Shown here one piece after another: positions 1 to 13,200 of a stretch of 64,000 bases of DNA. The notes below the pieces were generated by a model. The model ran no database searches and was not told the origin of the DNA. It saw only the letters and a list, made by a program, of their open reading frames with translations. The stretch's first letter is position 1, and every line of letters begins with the position of its first letter. Origin of the DNA: Prostheceraeus crozeri (Eukaryota > Platyhelminthes > Polycladida > Euryleptidae); assembly GCA_907163375.1 (NCBI GenBank), contig CAJQUW010006345.1:682001-746000 (forward strand), read 5' to 3'. The translations under genes and the position numbers were made by a program.

Positions 1-1141
1 CGACTAGATTGCTCAATAAAACTCGGAAGACAAGCAAGACCGAGATAGGCAGAGCAACGAGTAAAAACACATTCTAAAGCATAGTTTCCACATAGAGAGA
101 ATGGAATATGTGACATGATAATTGGCTAACTTGACGGAGGGAAAACCACAGTTCGACGTTGTTGTCTATTTGGTCACAGGCTTAACGCTTCGAACGCTAC
201 TTCAGTCCTGTTCACGCCAACTTCGGTCTTGCTAATTATAGGTTGTAAAGTTAATTGAAATAGAACAATAAGCCCGAGACTAAAATGCAGGAATTGTGGT
301 CGTCCTGAGTCATATTAATCGTTAGCAAAATTGGTCATAAATAAATAGATAATCAGCCCGCTGCAGACATTTTGGCTCTTGGACATACCCTTGAAAATTA
401 TTACCAAATGTGAAAAAAAGACCACGTCATCAATACAGCAAAAAGTTTCTTCAACCGAAGGTCACATTGTACAAGAGATGTGTAGAAGAAGCTTTCGGTG
501 TAACTTTCATCTTCAAATATGTAACTTTCGGTTGAAGAAAGATCTTTTCTGAATTGGTTGCGTAGATACCAACCGATGAATTCCATGGATAACAAAAAAC
601 CACGTGTCTTAGGGAAACATATGGAAATTTCAAAATAGTCAAAGAAGTAAAACAATAGAACATGAAAATATAGTGTAGCTGTAATTATGGTGTTTGTTGA
701 CCAGTTGAGGCCCTGTTGCTGATGTCCATCATGAAAAATTGAAAGAACTTTATTCCTTTTGGAAATACCCATAAGTAAGGAAAGTCAGCAGTCAATCATT
801 ATGCACACTACAGTCTTTCAAGGAACATTCAAACATGAGATCTCATGTGAATTTGAACAATATGTGCTACGGTAACAGACATGAATCTGTCCTTTACTGA
901 AGATGGAGCGCATTATTTTAAAATTTTTAATCAAATATTATCGGCTAAAACATTAGCCAAGGATTAGAATCTTGAATGAGAAACAAAATATTCCTAGAAC
1001 ATTCTATGAGAATGCAACACACCTGCCCAGCATTCCCTGCAAAATCATGAAGGAGTTTTTATTTGTTTGTCTACACGGATGAAATATAACATCCAATAGA
1101 ATACAATTTCAAATCATGACCAAGAGTTCACTCATAATTTA
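1..1141. other. 5' flank of the TMEM59-like gene
   Basis: AT-rich sequence upstream of the first coding exon. The open frames here are short and match no family I recognise. The only structure I can point to is the imperfect inverted repeat at 446-541. The promoter and any 5' UTR exon of the TMEM59-like gene should lie here, but I see no TATA box or initiator I could defend. Confidence 0.5.
446..541. repeat. Imperfect inverted repeat, about 20-bp arms
   Basis: The left arm (446-468, core TTTCTTCAACCGAAGGTCAC) is matched in reverse complement by the right arm (519-541, core GTAACTTTCGGTTGAAGAAA) with a few mismatches. The loop is about 50 bp. It could be a very small MITE or a chance hairpin; no target duplication is evident. 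Confidence 0.4.
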
Positions 1142-1273
1142 ATGATGAATATGATTATCCGGTTGTGGATCATACACTGCCTGTGTGTTGTTCTTTGTTT
1201 GTGTACAGACATTCACAGAAACAGTTGTGAACAGCAATGCTCTGCAGCTAAATCCGGATTTAAAGGCCCCAAG
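1142..1273 (+). CDS. TMEM59: TMEM59-like exon 1
   Basis: 44 codons: a signal peptide rich in Ile, Leu, Val and Cys, then NSCEQQCSAAKSGFKGPK, which aligns in spacing with the first CxxxC of vertebrate TMEM59. The donor GTAAAT at 1274 leaves phase 0, matching exon 2. It is too short to stand out as an open frame; I found it by looking for the missing N-terminus. Confidence 0.8.
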
Positions 1274-4200
1274 GTAAATCCTGGATCATCTACATAATAT
1301 TAACATGAGATTATTAGCTCTACCCGGCATATATCCGAACTGCATTTCATCTACCTCCATCAGAGAGCATACACACAGCAATTAGCACATTACTGTATCA
1401 ATCATTAGGGACATCATCAACTTGTAGAACTGCTTCAACTCTTCGCCTCACTGGGGCCTCGCTCGGGTCCCTTCACAGTAGGATTCATATATAAGTCAAT
1501 AAATGTTTATTTCCAAATACTTTGGAAAACATGGAAAAAGATGGGGAATTAACAGGGGAATTTCCTCACATTGGTTTGTTTCTTCTCTAGTCGCGTTGAT
1601 TTCCGCAAACCGAGTTTGAATGATGTCTGTTTTGAGCTCCCTAATCTCCTTATCATTTTCTTTCATCTGTAGTTCTTAGGTCTCAATCGATTTTAGGAGA
1701 TCCTCTCTTTCTCGCATGTGCTTTTTCTTTAGCTTTTCCATCTCGGCTTCATGACCGTGTTTTTGGCTGTTCTGTTGATTTTGATGTGATTCAATATGTT
1801 TTGAATGTCTGTAGGATAGCTGTTGTTTCACACGTGTACTTGCGCTTTGTTTTTAGATATTCAACAAATTCATAAGATGGATGGCTAGTACAACATGAAT
1901 GAAAGAGTATGTTACATTTATCGCAAACCACATGATGTCCAATTCAGATATCACACTTTTGCACACTCCACATCGTCGATCGCCTGATTCCGCTGGAAAT
2001 ATCGGTTATGACATAATCATACCGTATTTACACAAAATTTAGATTAGATTTCTATGTACAATAGCAATGAAGAATGCAAAGTCACTGATATCTTACCTAT
2101 TGTCTAGTTAATTGTCGGAGAAATCAATACAAGTTTCAATAGAAAGTCTGGACGGTTGGCGTGAAATTGCTGCTTCAACAAAGACAGTGAAGTCCGCTTA
2201 CGAAATTCAACACGATAGGGGTGTTGTGAATAAATGAACCGCATAATATATATAATAATATACCGCATCAGACATTTTCATGAAGCTCAGAGACCCAGTT
2301 CAAACCGAAGTTAGGGCAAGAAAGCCCTTTTGAATCCTGGAATTTTCTTATCCAGAAGCACAAGAACTTCAGTTGCGTCTCGCCTCTGCCCTAAGAAATG
2401 TTTAGAATTGGAGGAGAAAAATGAGCCCATTGCCTAGCTCGCTTTGAGCCAAGGATGCGGAGTCCTATCATTTTGATAGGACTCCGACTCCGAGTGGTAA
2501 GTATATCAAGCCTAGTTTTTTTTTAAAGAAACTGGTAACCTACATTATAGATCATTTTAGACTTACTTGAACCTATCTTTAGTAATCAATTATCAATCAT
2601 TTCCGATGAAAGTTCATCAAATGTCGCTTTAAGTTCGATGCATAAGACCCGCCTCCTCCCATCTCGTTGATGTGTGCTTCACACGGTTTTCTTCAGTCTC
2701 CACCAGGCAGCTAAATCCACCATCCTTCTCCAAAAAGTATGAGTGCACTTCCGATTTTAATATGCGCTTGGAGGAATCATCACACACGATTAGCGTGGGG
2801 GTAAGAGGTGATGTTCTCAAACAAACTAGCATTTTATATTTGTTGCTGATGTGACCTTTGGTGCGCATGTGTGATCAGGACTAGGAAGACTTGTCTTCTC
2901 CACTAAATCACCGAGTGAAAAGACAATACTTTTTTCACTATCACAGTTCATTCCCTCAACTATCACAAGCTTTGCATGCACTGCTGTCTCTGTACCTTTG
3001 TTTGACGGAGAAGGTTGACATCAAGACAGTGACAGCAATGTACGAGGATAAATAATTGTATTATATTTCGGGTTTAGTTATAGGCCGGAGTCCTATCTTT
3101 TGACTCCAGCAAAAAAATGGCAAGACTCCTGGACTCCGACTCCGCATCCCTGCTTTGAGCATTTTTGCCAAGCATGTCTTGATCACCGTTACAAGCATTG
3201 GTCACAAGAGGCTAATAGATAGGCCTAAATCAGCATTCTTTTTTTTTCTTTCTGACTCTTTGCAACTCTGACCTACACCGCAATGGGAAAACTGGAGTGA
3301 AATGTGAATCATTTAAAGAACGTATTTAGCTCGTGATCCAGCAGTGCCCACTGCTTCCTCCTTTGGGTTTCTGCAATTTAGCATTCGAATGAATTCTATT
3401 TTAAAGGGTTGCGCGTGGTTAGACCAGGGAAGTAGAACCCATCTTCTGAACAGTTTCTAATTTTTTCACACGGGGTAGGTATGTTTTCAATAGGTATACT
3501 TGGGTTACATAGATATGGTGTTTTTTGTGATTACAGTATACATCTAATTTTAACTTTTACACAAAAGCTTGAAAATGTAATCGAATTTGTGTTTGTAAAA
3601 AGGCTAATATATTCATTTGGCCTTTCTAGAAATTTCAATTGACGAATAACAGCTCTCGTGACGCATGTGAAGCATTTCCAGACTTATGAGGAAGCAGTGT
3701 ACTTATCAACTATCTACTTAGGCGCAATCGAACTTCATTTGTCATAACTCATGCATATATACTAAGAACAAATTGAAGGTGCATTTGCTTAAAGTGATCA
3801 GCTTGCAATTATAATTTATTGTCAATTCATCTTTTGCAGGAATTACATGATGTTCATTGTCATCGGGGCTGCCGGTTTTACCGAATAGTGTATATGCTGT
3901 CGAATCCTTTCCTTGAACACCAAAATTTCATCGGTGACTGTGGAAAGTCTTGCAAAGATGCGTATTCAGATCCAAACAGTCAGCAGTCATGTATCTCTGG
4001 ATGCACAATTCAGCAAAATAGATTCTCAAAATCGAGAAATCTTCATGAACAACTATCAGTCATGCAAAAGCAATCAGAACATATCCAGCATATGCAACAA
4101 CATTTGGCTCTTTTTGGAATAATGAAATTGGATCATTCAATCAAGCGCTTATGCTCGTGGACGCTTATAAGTTCACATAATCGCCCTGGAATTCTCATTG

Positions 4201-7200
4201 TGCGAACTGATCAAGGTGAGTGAAATTAATGTACTTTGTTTGTGTCACTCATCGAAATATTTCTGAATCCGTTTTTGTGAGAACTTGATTTTTTTCAACA
4301 TTTTGTTTGGAAGTCAAATATGCTATAGGGAGACTGGGGTGACATGGTATATGGGTCCTCCTGAAAAAGGTACTATGCTAGGCAGCATGAAATCACCAGT
4401 GTTTTTCCAGGATCATCTCCATATCAGACAGTGAAAATATCGCGCTGCCTGCGTCAGTCGTTTGTGTCAGGCGGGGATGAAGAAAAGTCGCCTTTTTTGG
4501 AGTTTGATATCGTAACTTTCTAAGGGTGCTGCATATATACTCGGACGAATTGAAGAATAAAATTCTGTCTAAAGTTCTATCAGAACGAGGTCTTCATTTG
4601 AGTGGTGGTATAGCAAGGCTACATGCAATAGATGTTACATGAGACAAACATTCACGATAGGGGCTGGGGTAAGTTGACATATGGTGGGATGAGGAGAGTT
4701 GGCCTACTTTTTGAAAAAGACCTTGCGCCAAATGTTAAAGACATTTTTATGGGGCTCCAGTCTTACATAAGGTGGAAGATAAAGAAAGTTTAGTGCATTA
4801 CAACAAACCATAGGAAATTCCGAACTTTTGATCTTTGCATTTACACAGATATTTATAATTTCCAACACAAAACAATGATAAATACAAGGTAAGGATGAGA
4901 AAAACACTAGAAGTCAAAGATAAAATGTTCGCTGATTTTTGCATTTGTTATTTATACTGCCAAATTCTGCTAGCTTCTCAAACCATTAATTGATATTTTG
5001 CGCATGATTTGTTATTCCTTCCAGGTGATACGTTTGCTGTATAGGTTTTAGTCAATTTTTGAGTTTCGTACATTTTTGTTACCGTAATTTGAAGACAGAT
5101 TTGGCATGAGTTAATGGACTTCTCTATGGATGATTTCTTTATAACAAAAATACATTTTTGAAACATAACTTTGTAAGTTATCGGTAGTAATATGCTATAA
5201 TTATATTAAGGTTTTAGCAGATTTTGACAGGTTTTAACAGGTGTTTTAACAGGGTGACACCTGTTAAAACCTCCCCACACCCCGACCTGATGCCACCCTG
5301 ATCACAGCCGACCCTTCATACATTACGGCAGTCGAGAACCCACCTCCCTCTCACTCTGATGGACAAGTGCAGCTCACTGTCAACGTTAGAACAGAAGTCA
5401 ACTCCCCATCAAAGCAAACTGAAATTCAATAATGATCAACCAGAACATTATCGCAAAATCGGACAGGTAGTAGCATGATGTTACAATGACGTAAGTCTCC
5501 CTTGTCAAAGGACAGGTAAGACCTTCACGGTACCATGCCAAACCAAGGGTCAGCTCCCTTTCCAGCAGATGCTACGGGGTCCGAGATCATCCCTTCCCTC
5601 TCTGTTGATAGGTGGAACCTGCTATACCACGATGGTTGTAAGCCATTTCCCTCTCGAATCCGCTAAGTGATCAACCAAATACTGGGATTCATCATTGCGT
5701 ACTCTAAAAGGTAGCAAAGTGTTGAAACGGCAAAGTATATTCGCCTCCCTCTCAATCAGCGACAGGTAAGCAATCTAGTTGCCAACCGACAAATACGAAT
5801 CCCAGATATCATATCTTACGCGTATCCATCAAGACTTCCCCAGAGCCGCGCCGCTTTGTTGCGGGACTCCTTCATTAAGTCGACGATCCAAATAGACGGC
5901 CTTCTCCACCAGACAGAGACTGATTACAGGGTTTGCAAGCCGCAGAGTCAATGAATGAAAATAAATGCCATTGATCCGTGTTGGCTGAGGCATCATAAGG
6001 ATAGAGCCTACAGGGTAGGCGTTCTGCACGGGTGACTGCATGCCATTACCACAACCACACTAGCTGTATGACCGCTCATTGTACGTAATTCAGTAGGTCA
6101 TTTCAGTCGGCCGACCCGGCCCCCACATAACACTTAGGCCAGGCTTGACCTACCTAATTTTCGACTCTCGCCCGCCCAATGGAAAGCATTCTCGAAAGCC
6201 ACGATTTGTATGTAACCCACTTTACAAAGGGTTTGCTCACAACAATGGCTACACGCAGGCTAAGGACTTGGATCGCATAGATGACAGGTTGACTGCTATA
6301 GCAGTACTACGTCCAGGGCTTCCGAACTAACTTCTCCGTCTTAAAGGACAGGTTCACTGGTCGACCGTGTGACGTCACAAGAGTTAGCACCCACTGAGGA
6401 GATACACCCAAACAACTCCCTGCTTCAGGAGGTGCAGGTGAACGGACCAGCAGGCGTCATAGCAGGAAAACCGAACCAACTACCTCTCCAAAAAGAGGAG
6501 TGGACTAATTAACAGAGCATCAGAACGGCAACCCGCAACTCCCGCACACAAATGCTACCTTAAGAGTCGTAAATACTGATATCGTTACAGAAACACCTCC
6601 CTAAACCAACACCCTGTACCCTTATGCCAACTCCCCCCACCTGACCATGAATATATAAATGTTAAGTATCTATTGACCATTCATGAATGAGGATTTGAGG
6701 AATGGCTAAGTACACAAAGTGGTCACAATACCGACACTTTGCCGTCATTTATTAAGCGGTGACAGCGTTTTGACAAAACAGTCATCCCATTCCCCCGTAT
6801 ACCGGTATTTCCTTTGATGTGCCTATGATCTGTTCAATTTTGATTAAAAAAGTTTCCCAATATATATGCAACTAAATGCTCTTAGAATCAGGCATGCGAA
6901 TTCTCCGCGGATGACGCGGTTTCCGCGTAGGCCCCCTGTTGCTCTAAGTAATAATAATATGCCAGTTTGGAGCACTCAATAATTTTTGTTGTGGACATAT
7001 TTTGTGATACATTGACCGTACTAAAAAAAAAGAAAGATAGCCCCTCTGAACTCAAATAGTTAGGCCCCCCGAACTCAGAAATACCGAGGGCCCCTCTGAA
7101 CTCGGGAATACCGGAGGCCCCTCTGAACCCCAAGAAGTCCGAGGGCCCCTCAATTCCAAGGTTAGGGCCCCTTTGAGCCGCAGGTGAAGGGCCCCTCCGC

Positions 7201-10200
7201 AACCCAGGAATACCGTGGGCCCCTCTGAGCCCCAAGAAATTCGAGGACCCCCATGAGCCGTTGGCAATGGGCCCCTCAATTCCAAGGTTAGGGCCCCTTT
7301 CAGAGTTTCCGCGTGGGCCCCCCGTGGAGAGTTCGCATGCCTGTAGAATTGATTATTTATATGCTGAGTAGGATTTTTTGATTTATTTTCTTGATGTCAA
7401 TAGTAGCACATTTCCAATCGCAAAATTGATTAGTTGTCGGGAGATCAGCCATTTTGTAGTCAGCAAAATCAAATAGATAACCTGTGCAAGCAAAAGGACC
7501 ATGTGATTAATCTTCGCTTGCCATGGTAATCGGGTGACTCACAGTCTGCCGCTGCTATCGCGTGTTGACCTGTATCTCAACTTTCTCCTTCTTATAAAAT
7601 GTCTATCTTTCAATGTAATTTCACATGCTGGGTTACCTTTGACAAGACCAGTCGAAACATGTCAGGTTTACATTTTTCTTCCTAATTTCAATAAACTTTA
7701 TTATGACTTCGAAAGCATTCTGTGCGCTTTCTATTTATAAAATAGAGAACTCTCCAAAATATAGTTGGAGAAGCATTTGTCAACATAACTTAACTTTTCT
7801 GCGATTAGCGGCCTTTAGCGATCATTAGTAATTACAGGCCTTCTACTGATCCTACATTCTACATACTGAGCTGACTGATTACATCTGCTGGTTGCGCCCG
7901 GACCATTTTGAAGTCAAAATTTCAGCTGAAAATTTTAAGTGGATAAGCTAGGTATCTCTCCGCACGATTCCATATGTCGATAAAAGTGAAGCGACATTTC
8001 TATATTTAGGGAAAATTAGGATTTTTCTGGAAGAAAGCGACTGAGCAATCCATCATGAACTTCAACTATATTTCCGAAAAGCATCCTTTCTTGCAACCGG
8101 GATATCCCGCTTTCCTCATGTTCTGTTTCTCCTATTTTTGTCGAAAAGAAATGCTGTACTTCATATGTACTGCCTTCTACTGACCCTAGACCGAAAACAT
8201 ATTTTTTAGAAAGTTAATTTTCCTGTTGATTATGGCTCTTAGATGTGTTACTGCTTTCTTCCTTTATTGGTGAACTCTCGATTGTTTCTCAGACTTAATC
8301 GAATTATTTATGAAGTAATCGAACTTCCAGATAAGACCAAAGTTCACCGAAGTTGCAAAAGTTGTTGCTTCTAATCTTCTGATACTGCTTCAATATTCAG
8401 GCGCTCATTCATCTTTTAGCTCTCAATATAGGTCCAACACACTCAATATACTTTCGACCGCATGCTTCAATCGGTTTTCATGAAAATAAATCAATTAATG
8501 TTCTAAATTGAGGTTAACAGAGACAGAAACTGTGTTCATTAAATATTAGTCATTTTTCGAAGTTCTTCTGTAACGTGATCTATGAAATCATTATTTAATT
8601 TACACGTTGTCTAATATAGAAGGAGGCATTAGTAGTAGGAGATAAATCCAAAAAAGAAAACAAAATTTACGCGTTTAATTGTGTTGAGTGAATGTTGCTA
8701 TGTAAATGTATGCATGTTGTTATTGCTTGTGACCTTACAATTCAGAACATTTATTCATTTGCATCTGAAAATCAATTGAATCACATTATCGAAAATCTAT
8801 TGGGTGTACAAGTTGGTGCATGTACGGGATCCGAAAGGTGAATAACAGCCTGAATATTAAAGCGAGCAAATTCATTGGACTTATTGAGGGAATATCAGAA
8901 ACATATCCGCAGCATCTTTTGAAATTTTGATGAAAAGAAATACAAAAGAGACGAATCACATACAGTCTCTCAAAAATTATTAGTCACACTCTGACAAAAA
9001 TGAATATTTTCCAAAAAACGATCGATTGCTTAAGTGGATTGCCTACATTTCTTGAAGTTATTTATATTTTTAATTCTTTTTATCATCCCAAAGTAGAAGA
9101 AGTTGCAAAACTATTACTTGTATTCCAAATCACATACTATGTTATTACCAAGGTATAACAAATTATTAGTCACAATAGCTTACCAAAATCTTCAAAAGTT
9201 CGTGTTACCTCCCTTCGCATCAATCACGGCTTGAATACGCTCAGGCATTGTGAATGTAAGTTTCTTGCACGTTTCTGCAATAGAATCATCTCGATACCAG
9301 CGATGAAGTATGGCAGCAATCATTTGATTTCGGTTGGTGATGGTTTCACATCTTAAGCGCATCTTGATGATTGCCCATTAGGTTTCAATCGGATTTAAAT
9401 CCGGGGAATTACCTGGCCATGGTATTACCGTTACGTTGTTGTCTAAAAGGAACTTCTTGCACACCTTGGCAGTATAGCAAGGAGCACCATCCTGCATAAA
9501 AACTCCTTCACGGCGCGGGAACCAATCCCGTAGTTGGGGCAAGACCCGTGTTTGCAGAACCTGTAGATACTTTTGGGAGTTCATCATGCCATCGACCACC
9601 GTCATTCGACCAACACCCTTGGCAGACATGATGGACCACACCATCACTTTAGTCGGATGCTTGAAGGATTGGATGATTGGCCTTGGAGATCCAACCTTGC
9701 GCCAAGCTAGTGCTCTGTTCCCGTCATGGCACTCGAATGTGGATTCGTCCGAGAAGCAGACCTGTAATATAGAGGATTAATGATATGAGATCGAGTCATA
9801 ATGAAACATTTGATGAGCTAATTCAGTTTCAGTTTCAGTTTCTTCTAATATCATATTAAAAGATAAAATCATTATAGAATATAAAAAGGAAAAATGACTC
9901 TTACCTTTGACCAGTCGTCCACTGTCCAAGATGAGTGTTCGCGTGCCCAGGATAGCCTTTTCTGTCGCATCGACTTGGTAAGGCGCGGTTTCTTTGCCGG
10001 TCTGCAACTGCGATACCCATACGCCTTCAGTCTTCTACGGATGGTCATAAGAGAAACAGGAGATCCAGCCTCGGTCAATTCATTCGCAAGTGGGTGAGGT
10101 GATTTAAAAGGGTTCTTCAGGAACTGTATTCTATCCGTTATTTTACTGGTCTTCTTCTTTCTTCCACATTTCTGCACTCCACCGTTGACCGCTGTTCGCC

Positions 10201-13200
10201 CTTCCAACATTTTCTTTTTGATTCGTGCCACCGTTCGCATCGACACCATTTCCTGCTCACCTATTTCACGTGTCGTTAATGATTTGGATTTGATTAGAGC
10301 AATAATAGCTTGTTTCTTCGTCCCGCTAACATCTGGTAACTTCCCCATGGTATTCACAATTGTTGATGTTAAAATGAAATCTCATCTGATGTCTATATGC
10401 AGAAAGTTGAAATTCAAATCGCGGCTGGACGTCTAGACATAGTTTGAATTTCAAATTCTTCGTGTCTCAGTCGATTGACCCAATTGTTTGGTGCATAACA
10501 AGTTCTTAAATGGCAAAGTCGTCTAAATCATAACAAAACCAACTAACAGTGACTAATAATTTGTGATAATGCAAAAACGATAAATCTGTGTGACATGAAC
10601 ACCGACAAGCTAGTTGTCAAAATGATAATTAGTTTCGGAAAAGAAACGTGTTTCTGATAATGAGAATCCATCAAATATCCTGAATGTGCTATAGTGCTTT
10701 AAAAATTCGATTATATATACATTTTTTAGAGTGTGACTAATAATTTGTGAGAGACTGTGTATAATGAAACTTGATTGTTTTTCACATTCAGGTTGCACAT
10801 AAATTAGAACTTCATCTCAAAGAAACCATTTTCCTACCAGGAGCACATGTTTTCCATGACAATTTGATTTATAAAATTGATTCATTTCATTCATTGTGAA
10901 TCACCCATTTCTTATTACCCTATGAAACTTGGTATGGAATCCATTGCGTTGAACTTCAGTGATCTCTGCAATGCTCCAGCTGACGCTATTTTATGGATGT
11001 TGTGCAAGAATGCAATCAGTCCTAATAGCCTGTACGTCATGCACAATAAATATCAATATGTAGTCGAACATTTCTCTTTTAGCTCCTGCTCCGGGTCACA
11101 TGCTAATGTCTGATGTCACAGCCCAACATGAGGAATTACAACTGGGAGGCGCAAGGCCAGGCCTTATGCGCGACAGTCCCGTGGAGAAGAAAAAGAATGA
11201 TCTGTGGTGGGTTTGCGTTATTGAGAGAACTCTACAACCTCTAATGGCCGGCTTGTTGCTCCTGTCTATCCTGATCCTTCTATGGCTGTGTTTCACTTCA
11301 TCAAAAGAAACCACGACAACAAATGCCAAGCAGGTGAGAGTTGAAGATACTGATTTCTGCGCATGATGCACATGCCTCAAAACCGTCGAATAAGTGTGAA
11401 AGCTAAGGATTTTTTATACTGTACTATATCTCTGGGCAGAGTGAGGGACTTGTTTTGACAACACTAAAAAGGTTGCGCTTTCTTTTACCCACATATTTTT
11501 GGAATTCTCACCTTAATTCTGTCTGGATTCTGGGCTATATGAGAGACTTGTCTCGACCGTTAAATGATGTACGTTTTTTTCCGTTCTTTTATTTCTCTCG
11601 TTTAGCAGTCGTTGGAGGACTGAGTTCTGTCTTGGTGTTCTTGCCTTCCAATGTCTCCATAATTCTGCATCTGTCAGGAACTCCACCTCGAAACTTGAAT
11701 GACGGGGAATGACATGTAGGTTAATTTCATATAAGAATACAAATGGTTCACTGGTCTGCTCTGCCTACACGCCATACCTTCCGATCTGAAACGAGGTTTC
11801 TTCCAAGTCCTTTATAAAAGTGTGTTTCGCACTCTCAGACCGCAAATGGATATAGATGTCTGAAGAACTCAAATTAGTGTCAATGAATGAAGCAAAATAA
11901 TACCCGAATTTTCCTCATCCTCAACACCTAAAGCTTCTTCAATGACATTTATGGCAAATTCATCAATATATTGAATCATAGAAAGACATCAATAAAGACA
12001 AAGCTTAGACTCCAATTCATCAGTTGGAGTTTGTGCTAGCTTAGTATAATCGAAGAGAGATTTGTCTTCTCCCTATCTTTAAAAATTTCAGCATTTTTTC
12101 CATCTTCGATTGACGATTGAATTCGAAATCCGATCGCCATCAATCGAATCCCAGAAATCTTTAAGAAACTCACGACAACACTTGTTTAAAAATTATTGAA
12201 ATCCTATTAATTTTTTTCTTACTCCAATTCACTAAGAGAAAACAATTAAATGAAATAGTGAACGAAATTTTTATTTGTCAAACTTTCCCCAATAAAAAAA
12301 TTCTAGTATCAAAGCTGTCATTGGTGCATATTTAATTACCACAAAACGAAGCAAATCGGGATAGAAGTCTATGATAGACGTTCCTCAAAATTTCCAATAG
12401 ATTTATCTGTAGTGCTTTGTTCACACAAGATTCACATGTATTTGATCACTCATATAGTCATTTGACAAGTATGGTTACCGTGTTTGTATAATTATTTTTC
12501 TTGCTATGAGTTTCCCATAATTAGCCGTTAGAATTCATTACGAAAGTAAAAAGACTTCTGAGATTTTTTGGATTTATGTGCACGTGTCTATTTTGTGACA
12601 ACCTTGGACTGGTTTTGTTCATTTCATCGAGTGTTATTATTCTATCTACTTAATATACGAGGGTCAGTCAATAAATAAGTTTCCCTGTCTTGTCACGCAC
12701 AACGCAAATACTTTATAGGCACCAGTTTGCGATGAAATGATTCCTTAGTGAATTCTTATCATTTCACTGCAATCAAGTTTTCATGTGATTCTTATCATCA
12801 GTTTGACAGCCGATCGATTTGTGAATACTTCTCAGTTATGTCCGGCTTTAATGTTCGATTTGACGTAAGTTGTTTTCAATGATTCTTTCCGTCATGTCCA
12901 GCTCCGACTACTCGCGATCGATACGACGTTCGTGTCATCTTCAAGTTTCTGACTGCATTACGAACTGCTCCAGTTGACATTCGCGCCCAATTGTTCAATG
13001 TTATGGGGGAGGAATGTCCTTCAATCCAAACAGTGAGGAAATGGGTGCGCGAGTTCCATGACAGCAGAACAGACTGCTCTGGTCTGCAAAGAGCTGGCTG
13101 CCTTGCTTCAGTTTCCACTGAAGAGAAGATTTACGAGGTTCAAGCTCTTATCCAGCAGTATCGCAGGATCACGGTGAATCAAATGGCTACGGAGCTTGAC

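Larger units (their letters stand above)
1274..3839 (+). other. TMEM59-like intron 1
   Basis: Contains the PHD/coiled-coil relic (about 1565-2000, minus strand) and a hAT copy (2450-3152). The rest (1274-1560, 2000-2440, 3160-3839) is AT-rich with nothing I recognise. Confidence 0.75.
4216..11082 (+). other. TMEM59-like intron 2
   Basis: 6.9 kb. Holds a perfect hairpin (5229-5272), a C-rich block (5273-6650), a GC-rich minisatellite in a TIR element (6889-7343) and a Tc1 element (8963-10757). 4216-5228 is AT-rich; two stretches near 4330 and 4663 share a loose CTGGGGT(A/G)A…TGACAT…ATGG pattern, possibly repeat fragments. 7344-8962 and 10758-11082 hold nothing I recognise. Confidence 0.7.

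Noticed and set aside
401-772. 123-codon minus-strand frame in the left flank
   Set aside because: Hydrophobic, AT-rich codons, no recognised domain, no splice context; overlaps the small inverted repeat. Chance frame is the simpler reading.
4325-4710. Two CTGGGGT(A/G)A-like stretches as ends of an element
   Set aside because: They are in the same orientation, loosely similar, and have no target duplication; I could not define an element.
6888-7285. Minus-strand frames rich in Gly/Pro resembling a collagen-like protein
   Set aside because: They are read from the GGGCCCCTC minisatellite; the periodicity is in the DNA and shows in more than one frame.
12838-12900. Possible intron (GTAAGT…TCCAG) near the mariner transposase start
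   Set aside because: Joining at those sites does not lead into the known mariner N-terminal frame, unlike the Tc1 case.
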